Positions 15,962 through 23,681 of a DNA stretch of 39,179 bases are shown here, piece by piece. Source of the DNA: an uncultured Meiothermus sp. (GTDB lineage Bacteria > Deinococcota > Deinococci > Deinococcales > Thermaceae); assembly GCA_937950405.1 (NCBI GenBank), contig CALFDH010000037.1, positions 1-39,179 on the forward strand, given 5' to 3'. Under the pieces are notes generated by a model that did no database searches, was not told where the DNA came from, and saw nothing but the letters and a program-made list of their open reading frames with translations. The number at the start of each line of letters is the position of its first letter. Within the stretch, counting starts at the first letter, position 1. The position numbers and the translations under genes were made by a program.

Positions 15962-17179
15962 TTAGACCACCGGCTCTCGCCCCAGCATCTGGTGCACCGC
16001 TCGGCCTAGCCGCTTGATGCCTTCCTCGGTCTGCTCGTGGGTCGCACTCGAGTACGAAAGTCGCAAGGTATTCTGGCCGCTGCCGTCGGCGTAGAAGGGC
16101 TGGCCCGGCACGAAGGCCATCTTCTCTTCCACCGCCCGCTTGAGGAGCTCGAGGCTGTCGAGGCCCTGGGGAGCCGTGAGCCAGAAGAACATGCCCCCCT
16201 GCGGCACAATCCAGCCCATATCCTCGGGCATGTACTTTTGCAGGGCCTCGAGCATCCAGGTGCGCCGGGTCTGGTAGGTCTGGCGAATCTTGCCAATCTG
16301 GGCCTGGAACCACGCCCCGTCTTGTACCAGCTCGTAAACCAGCATCTGGTTGAGGGTGGGGGTGTGCAGGTCGGCTCCTTGTTTGGCATACACCATCTTC
16401 TGGATGACCGGCTTGGGCCCCACCACCCAGGCCACCCGCAGCCCTGGGGCCAGGGTCTTGGAGCTGGTGGACAGGTAAATCACGTTGCCACCCCCCAGCT
16501 CGAGGTCGAGGGCGTAGAGGGTGGGAAGGGGCTCGCCGCTAAAGTAGAGTTCGGCGTAGGCGTCGTCTTCCAGGATGGGGGTCTGGTACTGTCGGGCCAA
16601 CGCCACAAGGGCTTTGCGTCGCTCCAGACCCATCAGGCGGCCCGAGGGGTTCTGGAAGGTGGGCAGCACGTACATGAACTTGATGCGGTAGGCCTTGAGG
16701 GCGGCCTCGAGCTCCTCAAGCCGCAGCCCCTCCTCGTCCATGCCGACCGAGATGTAGTGTGGTTCGTAGGGGTTGAAGGCGCTCAGTGCCCCCAGGTAGG
16801 TGGGGGCTTCGACCAGGACTTTCGAACCGGGGTCTATGAAGACCTTACCGATTAGGTCGAGCCCCTGCTGCGAGCCCGAGACAATCTGCACGTTTTCGGC
16901 GCTGGCACCGGGCATCCGGCCTGCAATCCACTCCCGCAGAGGCAGGTAGCCCTCGGTGGTGCTGTACTGCAGGGCTTTGTCAGCGTGTTCGGCCAGTACC
17001 TTTTGGGTGGCCTCGCCGATGCGCTGGATGGGAAACAGGTCGGCGGCGGGCAGCCCCCCTGCAAAGCTGATGAACCCCGGCTGGGTGGTGAGCTTCAGGA
17101 TTTCACGGATGGTTGAAGCCTGGATGCGCTGGGTTCGGGCCGCAAAGCGGCTCTGATAGTAACTTTCAAGGTTGTCCAC
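15962..17179 (-). CDS. lysN: class I aminotransferase, LysN-like
   Basis: The 405-residue PLP enzyme closely follows Thermus LysN, the 2-aminoadipate aminotransferase of lysine synthesis through alpha-aminoadipate. Shared stretches are RIQASTIREILKLT, FAGGLPAADLFP, ALQYSTTEGYLPLR and KQGADLHTPTLNQMLV. The PLP-binding Lys is in STSSKTLAPGLR (about residue 241), with Asn 177, Asp 205 and Tyr 208 around the cofactor. The enzyme may also transaminate other amino acids, as the family is broad. No other lysine genes are in the window. The start is GTG, with TAAACT six bases upstream and no ribosome binding site, so it is likely leaderless. Confidence 0.88.
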   Translation of the reverse strand: MDNLESYYQSRFAARTQRIQASTIREILKLTTQPGFISFAGGLPAADLFPIQRIGEATQKVLAEHADKALQYSTTEGYLPLREWIAGRMPGASAENVQIVSGSQQGLDLIGKVFIDPGSKVLVEAPTYLGALSAFNPYEPHYISVGMDEEGLRLEELEAALKAYRIKFMYVLPTFQNPSGRLMGLERRKALVALARQYQTPILEDDAYAELYFSGEPLPTLYALDLELGGGNVIYLSTSSKTLAPGLRVAWVVGPKPVIQKMVYAKQGADLHTPTLNQMLVYELVQDGAWFQAQIGKIRQTYQTRRTWMLEALQKYMPEDMGWIVPQGGMFFWLTAPQGLDSLELLKRAVEEKMAFVPGQPFYADGSGQNTLRLSYSSATHEQTEEGIKRLGRAVHQMLGREPVV

Positions 17180-17185
17180 CCGTTC

Positions 17186-17191
17186 AGTTTA
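17186..17191 (-). promoter_or_regulatory. -10 hexamer TAAACT of the leaderless lysN-like gene
   Basis: TAAACT is followed by six bases and the GTG start at 17179. No good -35 hexamer is visible. Confidence 0.5.
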
Positions 17192-17254
17192 CTCTGCAAA
17201 TATGACGCTTTGTATAGTTTCTGCCGCAAATGCGTTGAATGAATGAGGGTGTAA

Positions 17255-17409
17255 TACCAGATTTGGTTAGTTCGTCACCTTTTGGTGACGAACTAACCCG
17301 ACTAAAAGGAGACGCTTTCTTCGCCGACCGAAGGGAGGGGTGTGCTCTAGGATTCAAAAAGATAGCCTCTGATATGTCGATTAGTATGACTATCTTTTTG
17401 AATCCGGTA
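17255..17409 (+). mobile_element. MITE-like repeat family B, copy 1
   Basis: This 155-bp element starts TACCAGATTTGG and ends AATCCGGTA, flanked by TA. It contains two hairpins: GGTTAGTTCGTCACC with its exact complement around a TTTT loop, and GGATTCAAAAAGATAG with its exact complement. It lies upstream of the lysN-like gene. The following 127 bases up to the dNTPase gene show nothing I can name. Confidence 0.88.
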
Positions 17410-17536
17410 TAAGGTTGCTTCGCTTCAACCAATGAAGCGCTTTAGGTCGAGGGTTGAGCGTCAAGGGCGGAAAAACTTTTTCGGGGTGTACCTTGAAAGC
17501 CTTTGAGCCGTCAGCTTCTGGCTTTGGACTACGCTT

Positions 17537-18688
17537 TCAGCGATGAAACTCCGGCTCGAAGAGGCGGGCGTACTCGTCGAGGGCAAAGCGGTCGGTCATG
17601 CCGGCGATGTAGTCGCAGGCTGCGCGGTAGATGCCCTCGGTCTCGCTGGCCTGCTGAACCTGGGGGGGCAGAATGGCGGGATCGTGAGTGTAGGCCTCGA
17701 AGAGCTTTTCCAGCACCAAGCGCGACTTGCCTACCTGCCGCACCACGTAGTAATGCCGGTAGAGGTTGGCGTACAAAAACTCCCGCAGTTGGTTTAGCTG
17801 CTGGGCCATGGCCTCCGAATAAACGGCTAGGGGTGCCGGGTGGCTGCGGATGGCCTCGAGGCTTTCAATTTTCTGATGCTGCAAAAGTACATGGGTAGCG
17901 TGAATGGTGTCGGTGATGAGGAGCCCCAGCAGCTCGCGGATGAAGATCCGCCGGCCCATCTCGTCGAAGCGGTCTGGCTGTAGGCCAAGTTCACCCAGCA
18001 GGTCGCGCAGCAGCTCCACCTCCCAAAGCTGGCCGGGCTGCAAAAGCCCTGCGCGCAGGCCGTCGTCAAGGTCGTGGGCGTTGTAGGCGACCTCGTCGGC
18101 CAGGTTCACAATCTGGGCCTCGAGACTGGGGCGCAGATGAGGTTCGTAGCCTTCGGCGTTGGGCATGTCGTAGCGGGTCTCGTGCTTGATGATGCCTTCG
18201 CGGGACTCCCAGCACAGGTTGAGGCCTCGAAAGCCCGGGTAGCGCTGCTCGAGGTAGGTCACGATGCGCATGGACTGCTGGTTGTGGTCGAAGCCGCCGT
18301 GTCTTTGCATTAGCCCGTCTAGCACGGCCTCGCCCGAGTGGCCGAAGGGCGGGTGGCCGAGGTCGTGGGCGAAGGCGATGGTCTCGGCGAGTTCCGGGTT
18401 CAGCCCTAGCGCCCGGGCGATGGAGCGGGCTACCTGGGCTACCTCCAGGGTGTGGGTCAGACGGGTGCGGTAGTAGTCGCCCTCGAAGTTCACAAACACC
18501 TGGGTTTTGTACTGGAGCCGCCGGAAAGCGGTGGTGTGGTTCACCCGGTCGCGGTCTTTCTGAAAGGGAGTGCGGTAGCGCGACTCGGGCTCGGGGTGTT
18601 CGCGGCCCCGGCTCTCGCCAGACTTGACCGCATAGGGAGCGAGGTTCTGGGCCTCGAGGGCCTCGAGGCGCTCTCGTCCAAATAACAT
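17537..18688 (-). CDS. HD-domain dNTP triphosphohydrolase (dGTPase-like)
   Basis: The enzyme hydrolyses deoxynucleoside triphosphates to deoxynucleosides and triphosphate, tuning dNTP pools. The 383-residue protein carries the HD-domain residues: His in RLTHTLEVAQVAR (about 79), His-Asp in AFAHDLGHPPFGH (about 108-109), and the later Asp in IVNLADEVAYNAHDLDD. The N-terminal SRYRTPFQKDRDRVNHTTAFRRL-like region (SRYRTPFQKDRDR, VNHTTAFRRLQYKTQVF) is typical of the dGTPase type, and a homologue from Thermus acts on several dNTPs. Substrate preference is unknown here. TAAACT lies six bases before the ATG without a ribosome binding site, with a possible TTGGCT -35 18 bases further. Confidence 0.94.
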   Translation of the reverse strand: MLFGRERLEALEAQNLAPYAVKSGESRGREHPEPESRYRTPFQKDRDRVNHTTAFRRLQYKTQVFVNFEGDYYRTRLTHTLEVAQVARSIARALGLNPELAETIAFAHDLGHPPFGHSGEAVLDGLMQRHGGFDHNQQSMRIVTYLEQRYPGFRGLNLCWESREGIIKHETRYDMPNAEGYEPHLRPSLEAQIVNLADEVAYNAHDLDDGLRAGLLQPGQLWEVELLRDLLGELGLQPDRFDEMGRRIFIRELLGLLITDTIHATHVLLQHQKIESLEAIRSHPAPLAVYSEAMAQQLNQLREFLYANLYRHYYVVRQVGKSRLVLEKLFEAYTHDPAILPPQVQQASETEGIYRAACDYIAGMTDRFALDEYARLFEPEFHR

Positions 18689-18694
18689 GCATTC

Positions 18695-18700
18695 AGTTTA
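18695..18700 (-). promoter_or_regulatory. -10 hexamer TAAACT of the leaderless dNTPase gene
   Basis: TAAACT is followed by six bases and the ATG at 18688. A TTGGCT lies 18 bases upstream of it. Confidence 0.55.
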
Positions 18701-18788
18701 CGCGTGCCGACCTCATCGAGCCAACGCCGTTCCGGCTTTGGAGCGCTCCTCATGCAACTTGGCGGGCCCGCGTGGTATCAACATCTGG

Positions 18789-19097
18789 ATGCGGCCTGAA
18801 TTGCTTTTGGTCTTTTTTTCGCTCCTTTTCAGCGCTTGCGCGCCGACCAATAGCCTCAACCCTCGGCGCTTTGATCTGATTGTGCAAAACCAGTGCACTG
18901 GGCCCAACCAAACGGTGTTTTTTTATATCAACGGGGAGTTCATCGGCACCGTGCGGGGCTCGAGGCTCTTCCCCAGCCTGCGCGAAGGCCGCTACGAACT
19001 CCGCGCCGAGGGCACCCAGCCCGGCCAGCCAGGGCACCTGCGCTTCACCCGCGCGCTGACGCTGGATAAAGACACCGTCTGGACGTTGTGTCCATAA
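18789..19097 (+). CDS. small lipoprotein of unknown function
   Basis: The 102-residue product begins with a hydrophobic signal sequence ending LLFSAC, a lipobox with Cys about residue 17, so the mature protein should be lipid-anchored on the cell surface. The rest (about 85 residues) looks beta-rich: FDLIVQNQC, TVFFYINGEFIGTV and GRYELRAEG resemble short surface or PEGA-like beta domains. I recognise no family with certainty. The start ATG at 18789 was chosen because the signal peptide begins there; the frame runs 34 codons further upstream without signal features. It is convergent with the class V aminotransferase gene, 11 bases away. Confidence 0.7.
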   Translation: MRPELLLVFFSLLFSACAPTNSLNPRRFDLIVQNQCTGPNQTVFFYINGEFIGTVRGSRLFPSLREGRYELRAEGTQPGQPGHLRFTRALTLDKDTVWTLCP

Positions 19098-19108
19098 ATA
19101 GGTGTAGC

Positions 19109-20296
19109 CTAGTCGCTCCCCTGTAATCCTGCAATGAGCTTGTCCAGGTCGGTCTGGGTGGTGTAGTGGGCAATGGAGGCCCGAATGGCCCCGTTGGGCC
19201 ACAGCCCCAGGGCTTGTATGGGCATGGTGGCGTAGTAATGCCCTGCCGCGACCCCTACTCCTACCTGGGCCAGTCGTTCGGCCACCCTGAGCGGGGACTG
19301 GCCCTCCAGGTTGAAGCAAAACGTACCCACCCGGCCCTTGGGGGAGGGTATGCCATAGAGCTTCAGGCCCGGAATCTGCTGCAGGCGCTCCAGGGCTTGC
19401 TCGACCAGGGGCTGCTCGAGGGCCTCGATGCGCCGGTAGGCTGCCTGCAAGCCCTTGCGCCCGGGTAGGCCTGCGCCTAACTCGTCCCGCAAATACGACA
19501 GGCTGCCCAGCCAGCCGGCCAGCCCTTCATGGTTGTTGGTGCCGGGCTCGAACTTGAGCAGGCTGTCTTCGGAGATGAACCATAGCTTGTCGGTGGGCAG
19601 CCGGGCAATCAGTTCCTCGCGCACATAGAGGAAAGCCAGGTGCGGCCCAAACACTTTGTAGGCCGAGAAAAAAGCCATATCCACCCCGCTGGTTTGGACG
19701 TCGGGCAGGTGGTGGGGGCTAAAGTGCACCAGGTCGGTAATGCACCAGGCCCCTACCGAGTGGGCAATCTCGGCGGCGGCGGCCACGTCCGGGGTGGTGC
19801 CCAGCGAGTTGGCCGCTGAGGTAACGGCTACCAGCCGGGTTCTGGGCGAGAGCATCGTTCGCAGATCGGCGGGCTCCAGCCTACCGCCCTCGTCCCAGCG
19901 GGCTTTCCAGACCCGTACCTGCACGCCCTTTTCTTGCAGGTTGCGCCAGGGTGAGGTGTTGGCCTCGTGCTCGAGCTCCGAAATCACCACCTCGTCGCCC
20001 TCGCCAAAAAGCCGAGAAAAAGCCCGCGAAAGAATGAAAGTCAGGGCGGTGGCGCTGGGCCCGATTGCCACCTCTTCCGCTTTACAGTTGAAAAACTGCG
20101 CGGTTTCCCGGCGGGCCTGTTCGCGCACCAACGTAGCGGCCTGGGAACCAGGGTAGGGCATGCCCACGTTGCAGCTATGGGTGGCCAAAAACCGGCTTAT
20201 GCCCTCGATACACTGCCGGGGTACCTGCGCGCCTGCGGCGTTGTCCAAAAAACTGAAGCCGGCTGCCAAAGCGGGAAAGTTTTGCTGAATCGCCAT
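19109..20296 (-). CDS. class V aminotransferase, cysteine desulfurase-like
   Basis: The 395-residue PLP enzyme has the class V fold: FLDNAAGAQVP at the start, the Asp in ITDLVHFSPHH, and the PLP Lys in FFSAYKVFGPHLAFLY. The SAYKVFGPH pattern and the absence of the usual catalytic-loop Cys suggest the VC1184-type branch rather than true IscS/SufS, so sulfur transfer is not assured. The ATG at 20296 is preceded by TAGAAT five bases upstream with no ribosome binding site; the open frame continues 29 codons further into a mobile element. A family C element with a nested family B element lies 33 bases before the hexamer, so the natural promoter region is cut short. Confidence 0.82.
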   Translation of the reverse strand: MAIQQNFPALAAGFSFLDNAAGAQVPRQCIEGISRFLATHSCNVGMPYPGSQAATLVREQARRETAQFFNCKAEEVAIGPSATALTFILSRAFSRLFGEGDEVVISELEHEANTSPWRNLQEKGVQVRVWKARWDEGGRLEPADLRTMLSPRTRLVAVTSAANSLGTTPDVAAAAEIAHSVGAWCITDLVHFSPHHLPDVQTSGVDMAFFSAYKVFGPHLAFLYVREELIARLPTDKLWFISEDSLLKFEPGTNNHEGLAGWLGSLSYLRDELGAGLPGRKGLQAAYRRIEALEQPLVEQALERLQQIPGLKLYGIPSPKGRVGTFCFNLEGQSPLRVAERLAQVGVGVAAGHYYATMPIQALGLWPNGAIRASIAHYTTQTDLDKLIAGLQGSD

Positions 20297-20301
20297 AACT
20301 G

Positions 20302-20307
20302 ATTCTA
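20302..20307 (-). promoter_or_regulatory. -10 hexamer TAGAAT of the leaderless class V aminotransferase gene
   Basis: TAGAAT is followed by five bases and the ATG at 20296. The MITE-like insertion begins 22 bases upstream, at the 10-bp direct repeat 20329-20338. Confidence 0.5.
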
Positions 20308-20338
20308 GCGGTTTCTGTTGGTTGACCCTTTGCTTCAC

Positions 20339-20632
20339 CGGGCTCTTATCATTTGCATGAACACCGTTGTTGCAACCCCTCATCCTTACGACACCGGACT
20401 GCCGTCAAAGCTGTTTCATACTAGATTCGGTTAGTTCGTTACCGAATGGTAACGAACTAACCCGACCGAAGGGAGGGGTGTGCTCTAGGATTCAAAAAGA
20501 TAGCCCCCTGGGGGCTTTTGGTTTTGCAAAGTACCTTTTTGAATCCGGTATTATTCGGCAATACAAGTACCAAACTTGCCGGCAGTGTCGACGCCCTCTT
20601 CCACAGGCAAAGGGGAGAACGATAAAAGCCCG
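20339..20632 (+). mobile_element. MITE-like repeat family C, copy 1, interrupted by a family B element
   Basis: Ends CGGGCTCTTATC and GATAAAAGCCCG are inverted repeats. Flanking 10-base direct repeats TTTGCTTCAC (20329-20338) and TTCGTTTCAC (20633-20642) agree at eight of ten positions and look like an aged target-site duplication. The family core of about 162 bp, shared with copies at 34340 and 37268, is split by family B copy 2 at 20419-20550. Confidence 0.85.
20419..20550 (+). mobile_element. MITE-like repeat family B, copy 2, nested in family C copy 1
   Basis: This 132-bp element runs from TACTAGATTCGG to GAATCCGGTA. Its first hairpin pairs GGTTAGTTCGTTACC with GGTAACGAACTAACC around GAAT. 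It interrupts family C copy 1, between the parts that in copy 2 of family C are continuous around 34411. Confidence 0.9.
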
Positions 20633-20653
20633 TTCGTTTCACTGTAGGGACAT

Positions 20654-20682
20654 TTGAATCTGCCTTTATGGGTGAATATCAA
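20654..20682 (+). promoter_or_regulatory. promoter of the triheme cytochrome gene
   Basis: TTGAAT (20654-20659) and TATCAA (20677-20682) are 17 bases apart, with a predicted start near 20689. It begins 12 bases after the end of the family C flanking repeat. Confidence 0.55.
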
Positions 20683-20708
20683 AGTGTTAGACATCACAGG
20701 AGGTAAGT

Positions 20709-21227
20709 ATGCCCAGCAAGGTTCTCTTTGGCGCAGTTCTGATAGGGGTGTTGAGCTTTTTTATGGTCGGGGCACAGCCGTCGGCTTTGCCTGCATGGCC
20801 AGGTGTGACCATCCCCGACGACAAACCCAACGGGTGCGTAGACTGCCACCGGCAGACTGCTAACCGTGATCTCCGGCTTTCGACTACGTTGCGGCTCTGG
20901 GCCACGCAAGGAAGCCCTAAGGAGGCCATCAACGTCGCGGAGGCGGTCTTCCCCAGAGCAACCACCCTAATGGGCCGCCACCCCGATGTCACCCGGATCA
21001 TCACCACTGGCGCGGTGCCGATTCCAACCCAGTGCATCACCTGCCACCGTAGCCAAGGACGACCCATCACCACCGTCATTCACCTACTCCATCTGAGCCA
21101 GAACCCTGAATTTGTGTCGAACCGGTACACCTTTACCGAGCGATCCGGCAACAACTGCACCAGTTGCCATGCGATTAACATCAACACCGGGGCCATGACC
21201 ATCAAAGCCGGCTCCGAAACGCGGTAG
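20709..21227 (+). CDS. secreted triheme cytochrome c
   Basis: The 172-residue protein has an N-terminal signal peptide (hydrophobic stretch about 5-22, likely cut after GAQ or similar) and three CxxCH heme c motifs: CVDCH (43-47), CITCH (109-113) and CTSCH (150-154). Only three other His occur (91, 125 and 128), exactly enough for bis-histidine ligation of three hemes. It should act outside the membrane as an electron carrier. I do not recognise a named family. The ATG has a strong AGGAGGT upstream. It stands alone, between MITE-like elements on both sides, without heme-maturation or oxidoreductase genes nearby, so its partner is unknown. Confidence 0.85.
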   Translation: MPSKVLFGAVLIGVLSFFMVGAQPSALPAWPGVTIPDDKPNGCVDCHRQTANRDLRLSTTLRLWATQGSPKEAINVAEAVFPRATTLMGRHPDVTRIITTGAVPIPTQCITCHRSQGRPITTVIHLLHLSQNPEFVSNRYTFTERSGNNCTSCHAININTGAMTIKAGSETR

Positions 21228-21242
21228 TACCGGGTGAATTTG

Positions 21243-21272
21243 GGCTGCCTCGCCCTGGTGAGGCAGCCGGTC
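21243..21272 (+). terminator. terminator-like hairpin after the cytochrome gene
   Basis: A perfect 9-bp stem (GGCTGCCTC with GAGGCAGCC) closes an 8-base loop, 15 bases after the stop codon. The T run is weak. Confidence 0.55.
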
Positions 21273-21346
21273 ATTTGTGCTCGAGCCAGCCGCTAGCTCA
21301 ATGGCGTATTCCGAATGCCGGAGTCTTTATTGCGCTCATAATTCCA

Positions 21347-21365
21347 AATTCAAAAAGATAGTCAT
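21347..21365 (-). repeat. fragment of a family B hairpin
   Basis: AATTCAAAAAGATAGTCAT matches the second hairpin arm of family B (best copy 1, reversed) but stands alone, immediately before family B copy 3. It is probably a remnant of an older copy. Confidence 0.55.
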
Positions 21366-21368
21366 TCA

Positions 21369-21562
21369 TACCAGATTCGGTTAGTTCGCTACCGAATGGT
21401 AACGAACTAACCCGACCGAAGTTATCCGGGTAGCGGAGGGCGATACCGCCCCTTGGAAGAAAGACGCTTTCTTCGCCGACCAAAGGGAGGGGTGTGCTCT
21501 AGAATTCAAAAAGATAGCCCCTGGGGCTTTTGGTTTGGTGAAGTATCTTTTTGAATCCGGTA
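21369..21562 (+). mobile_element. MITE-like repeat family B, copy 3 (long form)
   Basis: This 194-bp copy has ends TACCAGATTCGG and GAATCCGGTA and the two family hairpins. It carries an additional module of about 60 bases in the middle (from TTATCCGGGTAGCGG to GACGCTTTCTTCGCC), shared only with copy 5 and in part with copy 1. It lies 11 bases from the stop codon of fabF. Confidence 0.88.
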
Positions 21563-21572
21563 TCAAACGGTA

Positions 21573-22802
21573 TCACACCCGCCTAAACAGCAGCGTGGCG
21601 TTCATGCCGCCAAAGGCAAAGGAGTTCGAGAGGGCGTACTCCACCTGTTTTTCCTTGGGGGAGTTGGGCACGTAATCCAGGTCGAGCTCGGGGTCGGGGT
21701 CGTCTAGGTTGATGGTAGGCGGCAGCACTCCGCTCACCAAGGCCTGAACGCTGGCAATGGCCTCGATGGCCCCTGCCGCCCCCAGCAGGTGCCCAATCAT
21801 GCTCTTGGTGGACGAAACCGAAAGCTTGTAAGCGTGCTCACCAAAAACCTTCTTGATGGCCAGGGTCTCGGCTTTGTCCCCAACCGGGGTTGAGGTGCCG
21901 TGCGCGTTGATATAGCCCACCTGTTCGGGGCTAATTTTGGCGTCCTTCAGGGCGGCCCGCATGGCCAGGGCTGCGCCAGCGCCCTCCGGGTGCGGCTCGG
22001 TGATGTGGTGGGCGTCGGCGCTGCGACCAAACCCCACCAGCTCGGCATATATCTTGGCACCTCGGGCCTTGGCCCGCTCATACTCTTCCAGCACCAGGAT
22101 TGCTGCCCCCTCGCTTAGGACAAAACCATCCCGGCTTTGGGTGAAGGGGCGGCTGGCTTTTTCGGGCTCCTGGTTGCGGGTCGAGAGCGCCCGCATGACC
22201 CCAAAGCTCCCGATGGCCATCTCGGTCACCACCGCTTCGGTGCCCCCGGCTATCATCACATCGGCCTCGCCCAACTGAACAACCCTGAAGGCGTTGCCGA
22301 TGGCGTCCGAGCCGGTTGCACAGGCGGTTACCACCGTAGACGAAGGGCCCATCAAGCCGTACTTCATGGCCAGTTGGCCTGAGGCCATATTGGCGATCAT
22401 CATGGGGATAAAGAAAGGGGAGAGGCGGGTGCCGCCCTTCTCGAAGAGCACCCGGCTTTGCTCCTGCCAGGTAATCATGCCCCCAATGCCGGTGCCGACC
22501 AGGGTGCCGATGCGGGTGCGGTCTTCTTTTTCAAGCTCTAACCCCGAGTCTTGTAAGGCCAGATGCCCCGCAATCAGGGCCAGTTGGGTGAAGCGGTCGA
22601 GGCGACGAAGCTCCCGCTTATCAATGTACTCTTCGGGGTTGATGTCTACCTCGCCGGCAATCTGCACGGGGTAGCTCGTGGCATCGAACTGGGTGATTCG
22701 CCGGATGCCCGACTTTCCGACTAGCTGGGCTTTGTGGAAGGCTTCGGCTCCTATACCGTTGGGGGCTACAGGGCCAAGGCCCGTGACAACGACACGACGC
22801 AT
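21573..22802 (-). CDS. fabF: 3-oxoacyl-ACP synthase II (KAS II)
   Basis: FabF elongates fatty acids by condensing acyl-enzyme with malonyl-ACP. The 409-residue protein has the active Cys in VVTACATGSDAIG (about 161), and the two His in INAHGTSTPVGD and SMIGHLLGAAGA, the Cys-His-His triad. Length and motifs are standard. I start at the ATG at 22802 (MRRVVVTG); TATAAT lies seven bases upstream, so the message is probably leaderless. An ATG three codons earlier overlaps that hexamer. fabF stands apart from the fabH-fabD-fabG-acpP cluster 8 kb away and is divergent from the yebC-type gene. Confidence 0.96.
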   Translation of the reverse strand: MRRVVVTGLGPVAPNGIGAEAFHKAQLVGKSGIRRITQFDATSYPVQIAGEVDINPEEYIDKRELRRLDRFTQLALIAGHLALQDSGLELEKEDRTRIGTLVGTGIGGMITWQEQSRVLFEKGGTRLSPFFIPMMIANMASGQLAMKYGLMGPSSTVVTACATGSDAIGNAFRVVQLGEADVMIAGGTEAVVTEMAIGSFGVMRALSTRNQEPEKASRPFTQSRDGFVLSEGAAILVLEEYERAKARGAKIYAELVGFGRSADAHHITEPHPEGAGAALAMRAALKDAKISPEQVGYINAHGTSTPVGDKAETLAIKKVFGEHAYKLSVSSTKSMIGHLLGAAGAIEAIASVQALVSGVLPPTINLDDPDPELDLDYVPNSPKEKQVEYALSNSFAFGGMNATLLFRRV

Positions 22803-22809
22803 GAGCGCC

Positions 22810-22815
22810 ATTATA
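22810..22815 (-). promoter_or_regulatory. -10 hexamer TATAAT of fabF
   Basis: A consensus TATAAT is followed by seven bases and the ATG at 22802, consistent with a leaderless message. The -35 is weak. Confidence 0.6.
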
Positions 22816-22920
22816 GAGCATGGCAGGGTTTGTTCTCAGTATAAGCAATAAAATAAGCTGTCTGGATCGCAGGCGGAGCAAAGAGTGGGTCTTGGTGAGC
22901 AGGGCCTCTTGCGCCTCTCG

Positions 22921-22926
22921 TATACT
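22921..22926 (+). promoter_or_regulatory. -10 hexamer TATACT of the yebC-family gene
   Basis: TATACT ends 15 bases before the ATG at 22942, with GGTGA between as a weak ribosome binding site. No clear -35. Confidence 0.45.
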
Positions 22927-22941
22927 AGGGAACGGTGATTT

Positions 22942-23679
22942 ATGGCCGGACATAGCAAATGGGCACAAATAAAGCGAAAAAAGGCTGCTAACGATCTCAA
23001 GAAGGGCAAGGTGGTGAGCAAGTACCTGCGCCTGATCGCAGCAGCGGCCAGGGCTGGGGGTAGTGCAGACCCTGCTGCCAATGTCAACCTACGCAATCTG
23101 ATCGAGGCTGCCAAAAACTCAGATGTTCCCAACGACAACATCGAGCGCCTTTTGAAGCGTCTGGCTGGTGGTGATGACGAGGGCAGTCACTACGAGGAAG
23201 TGGTCTACGAGGGGTATGCACCGGGAGGGGTGGCAATTATAGTGAGCGCGCTCTCGGACAACCGCAATCGCACGGCCTCGGAAGTGCGCCACATTTTCAC
23301 CAAGCATGGGGGGAGCCTGGGGGCTACGGGGTCGGTTTCGTGGCAGTTTGACCGTCGGGGTTATATCTGGATTGAACCCAATACCGAAGCCGCCCAGGAA
23401 GCGGCCATCGAGGCGGGTGCGCTGGACTTGCAAGAAAGCGACGAGGGCCTGGAAATCTACACCGACCCTCAGGAGGTCTATGCGGTCGCCAATGCCCTCA
23501 AGGTCAGAGGCTTCAAGCCGGAGGACACCGAGATCACTATGGTGCCCCAAAACACCATGCGCTTGAGTCAGGAAGAGGCCGAAAAGGTGCTGCGCATGGT
23601 GGAAGCGCTTGAAGAACTTGACGACGTGCAAAATGTGTACACCAACCTGAACCTCGAGAACGTCTCGGTGGAGGCTTGA
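22942..23679 (+). CDS. YebC/PmpR (TACO1) family protein
   Basis: The 245-residue protein starts MAGHSKWAQIKRKKAAND, the family signature, and continues with VPNDNIERLLKR, YEGYAPGGVAIIV, LSDNRNRTASEVRHIFTKHGG and the VSWQFDRRGYI segment, at full family length. Members were described as DNA-binding regulators (PmpR) and, more recently, as factors that help ribosomes through difficult sequences such as polyproline; the mitochondrial member TACO1 is a translational activator. It probably acts in the cytoplasm on gene expression. The grpB-like frame starts two bases after its stop, so the two are probably co-transcribed. Confidence 0.95.
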   Translation: MAGHSKWAQIKRKKAANDLKKGKVVSKYLRLIAAAARAGGSADPAANVNLRNLIEAAKNSDVPNDNIERLLKRLAGGDDEGSHYEEVVYEGYAPGGVAIIVSALSDNRNRTASEVRHIFTKHGGSLGATGSVSWQFDRRGYIWIEPNTEAAQEAAIEAGALDLQESDEGLEIYTDPQEVYAVANALKVRGFKPEDTEITMVPQNTMRLSQEEAEKVLRMVEALEELDDVQNVYTNLNLENVSVEA

Positions 23680-23681
23680 GC

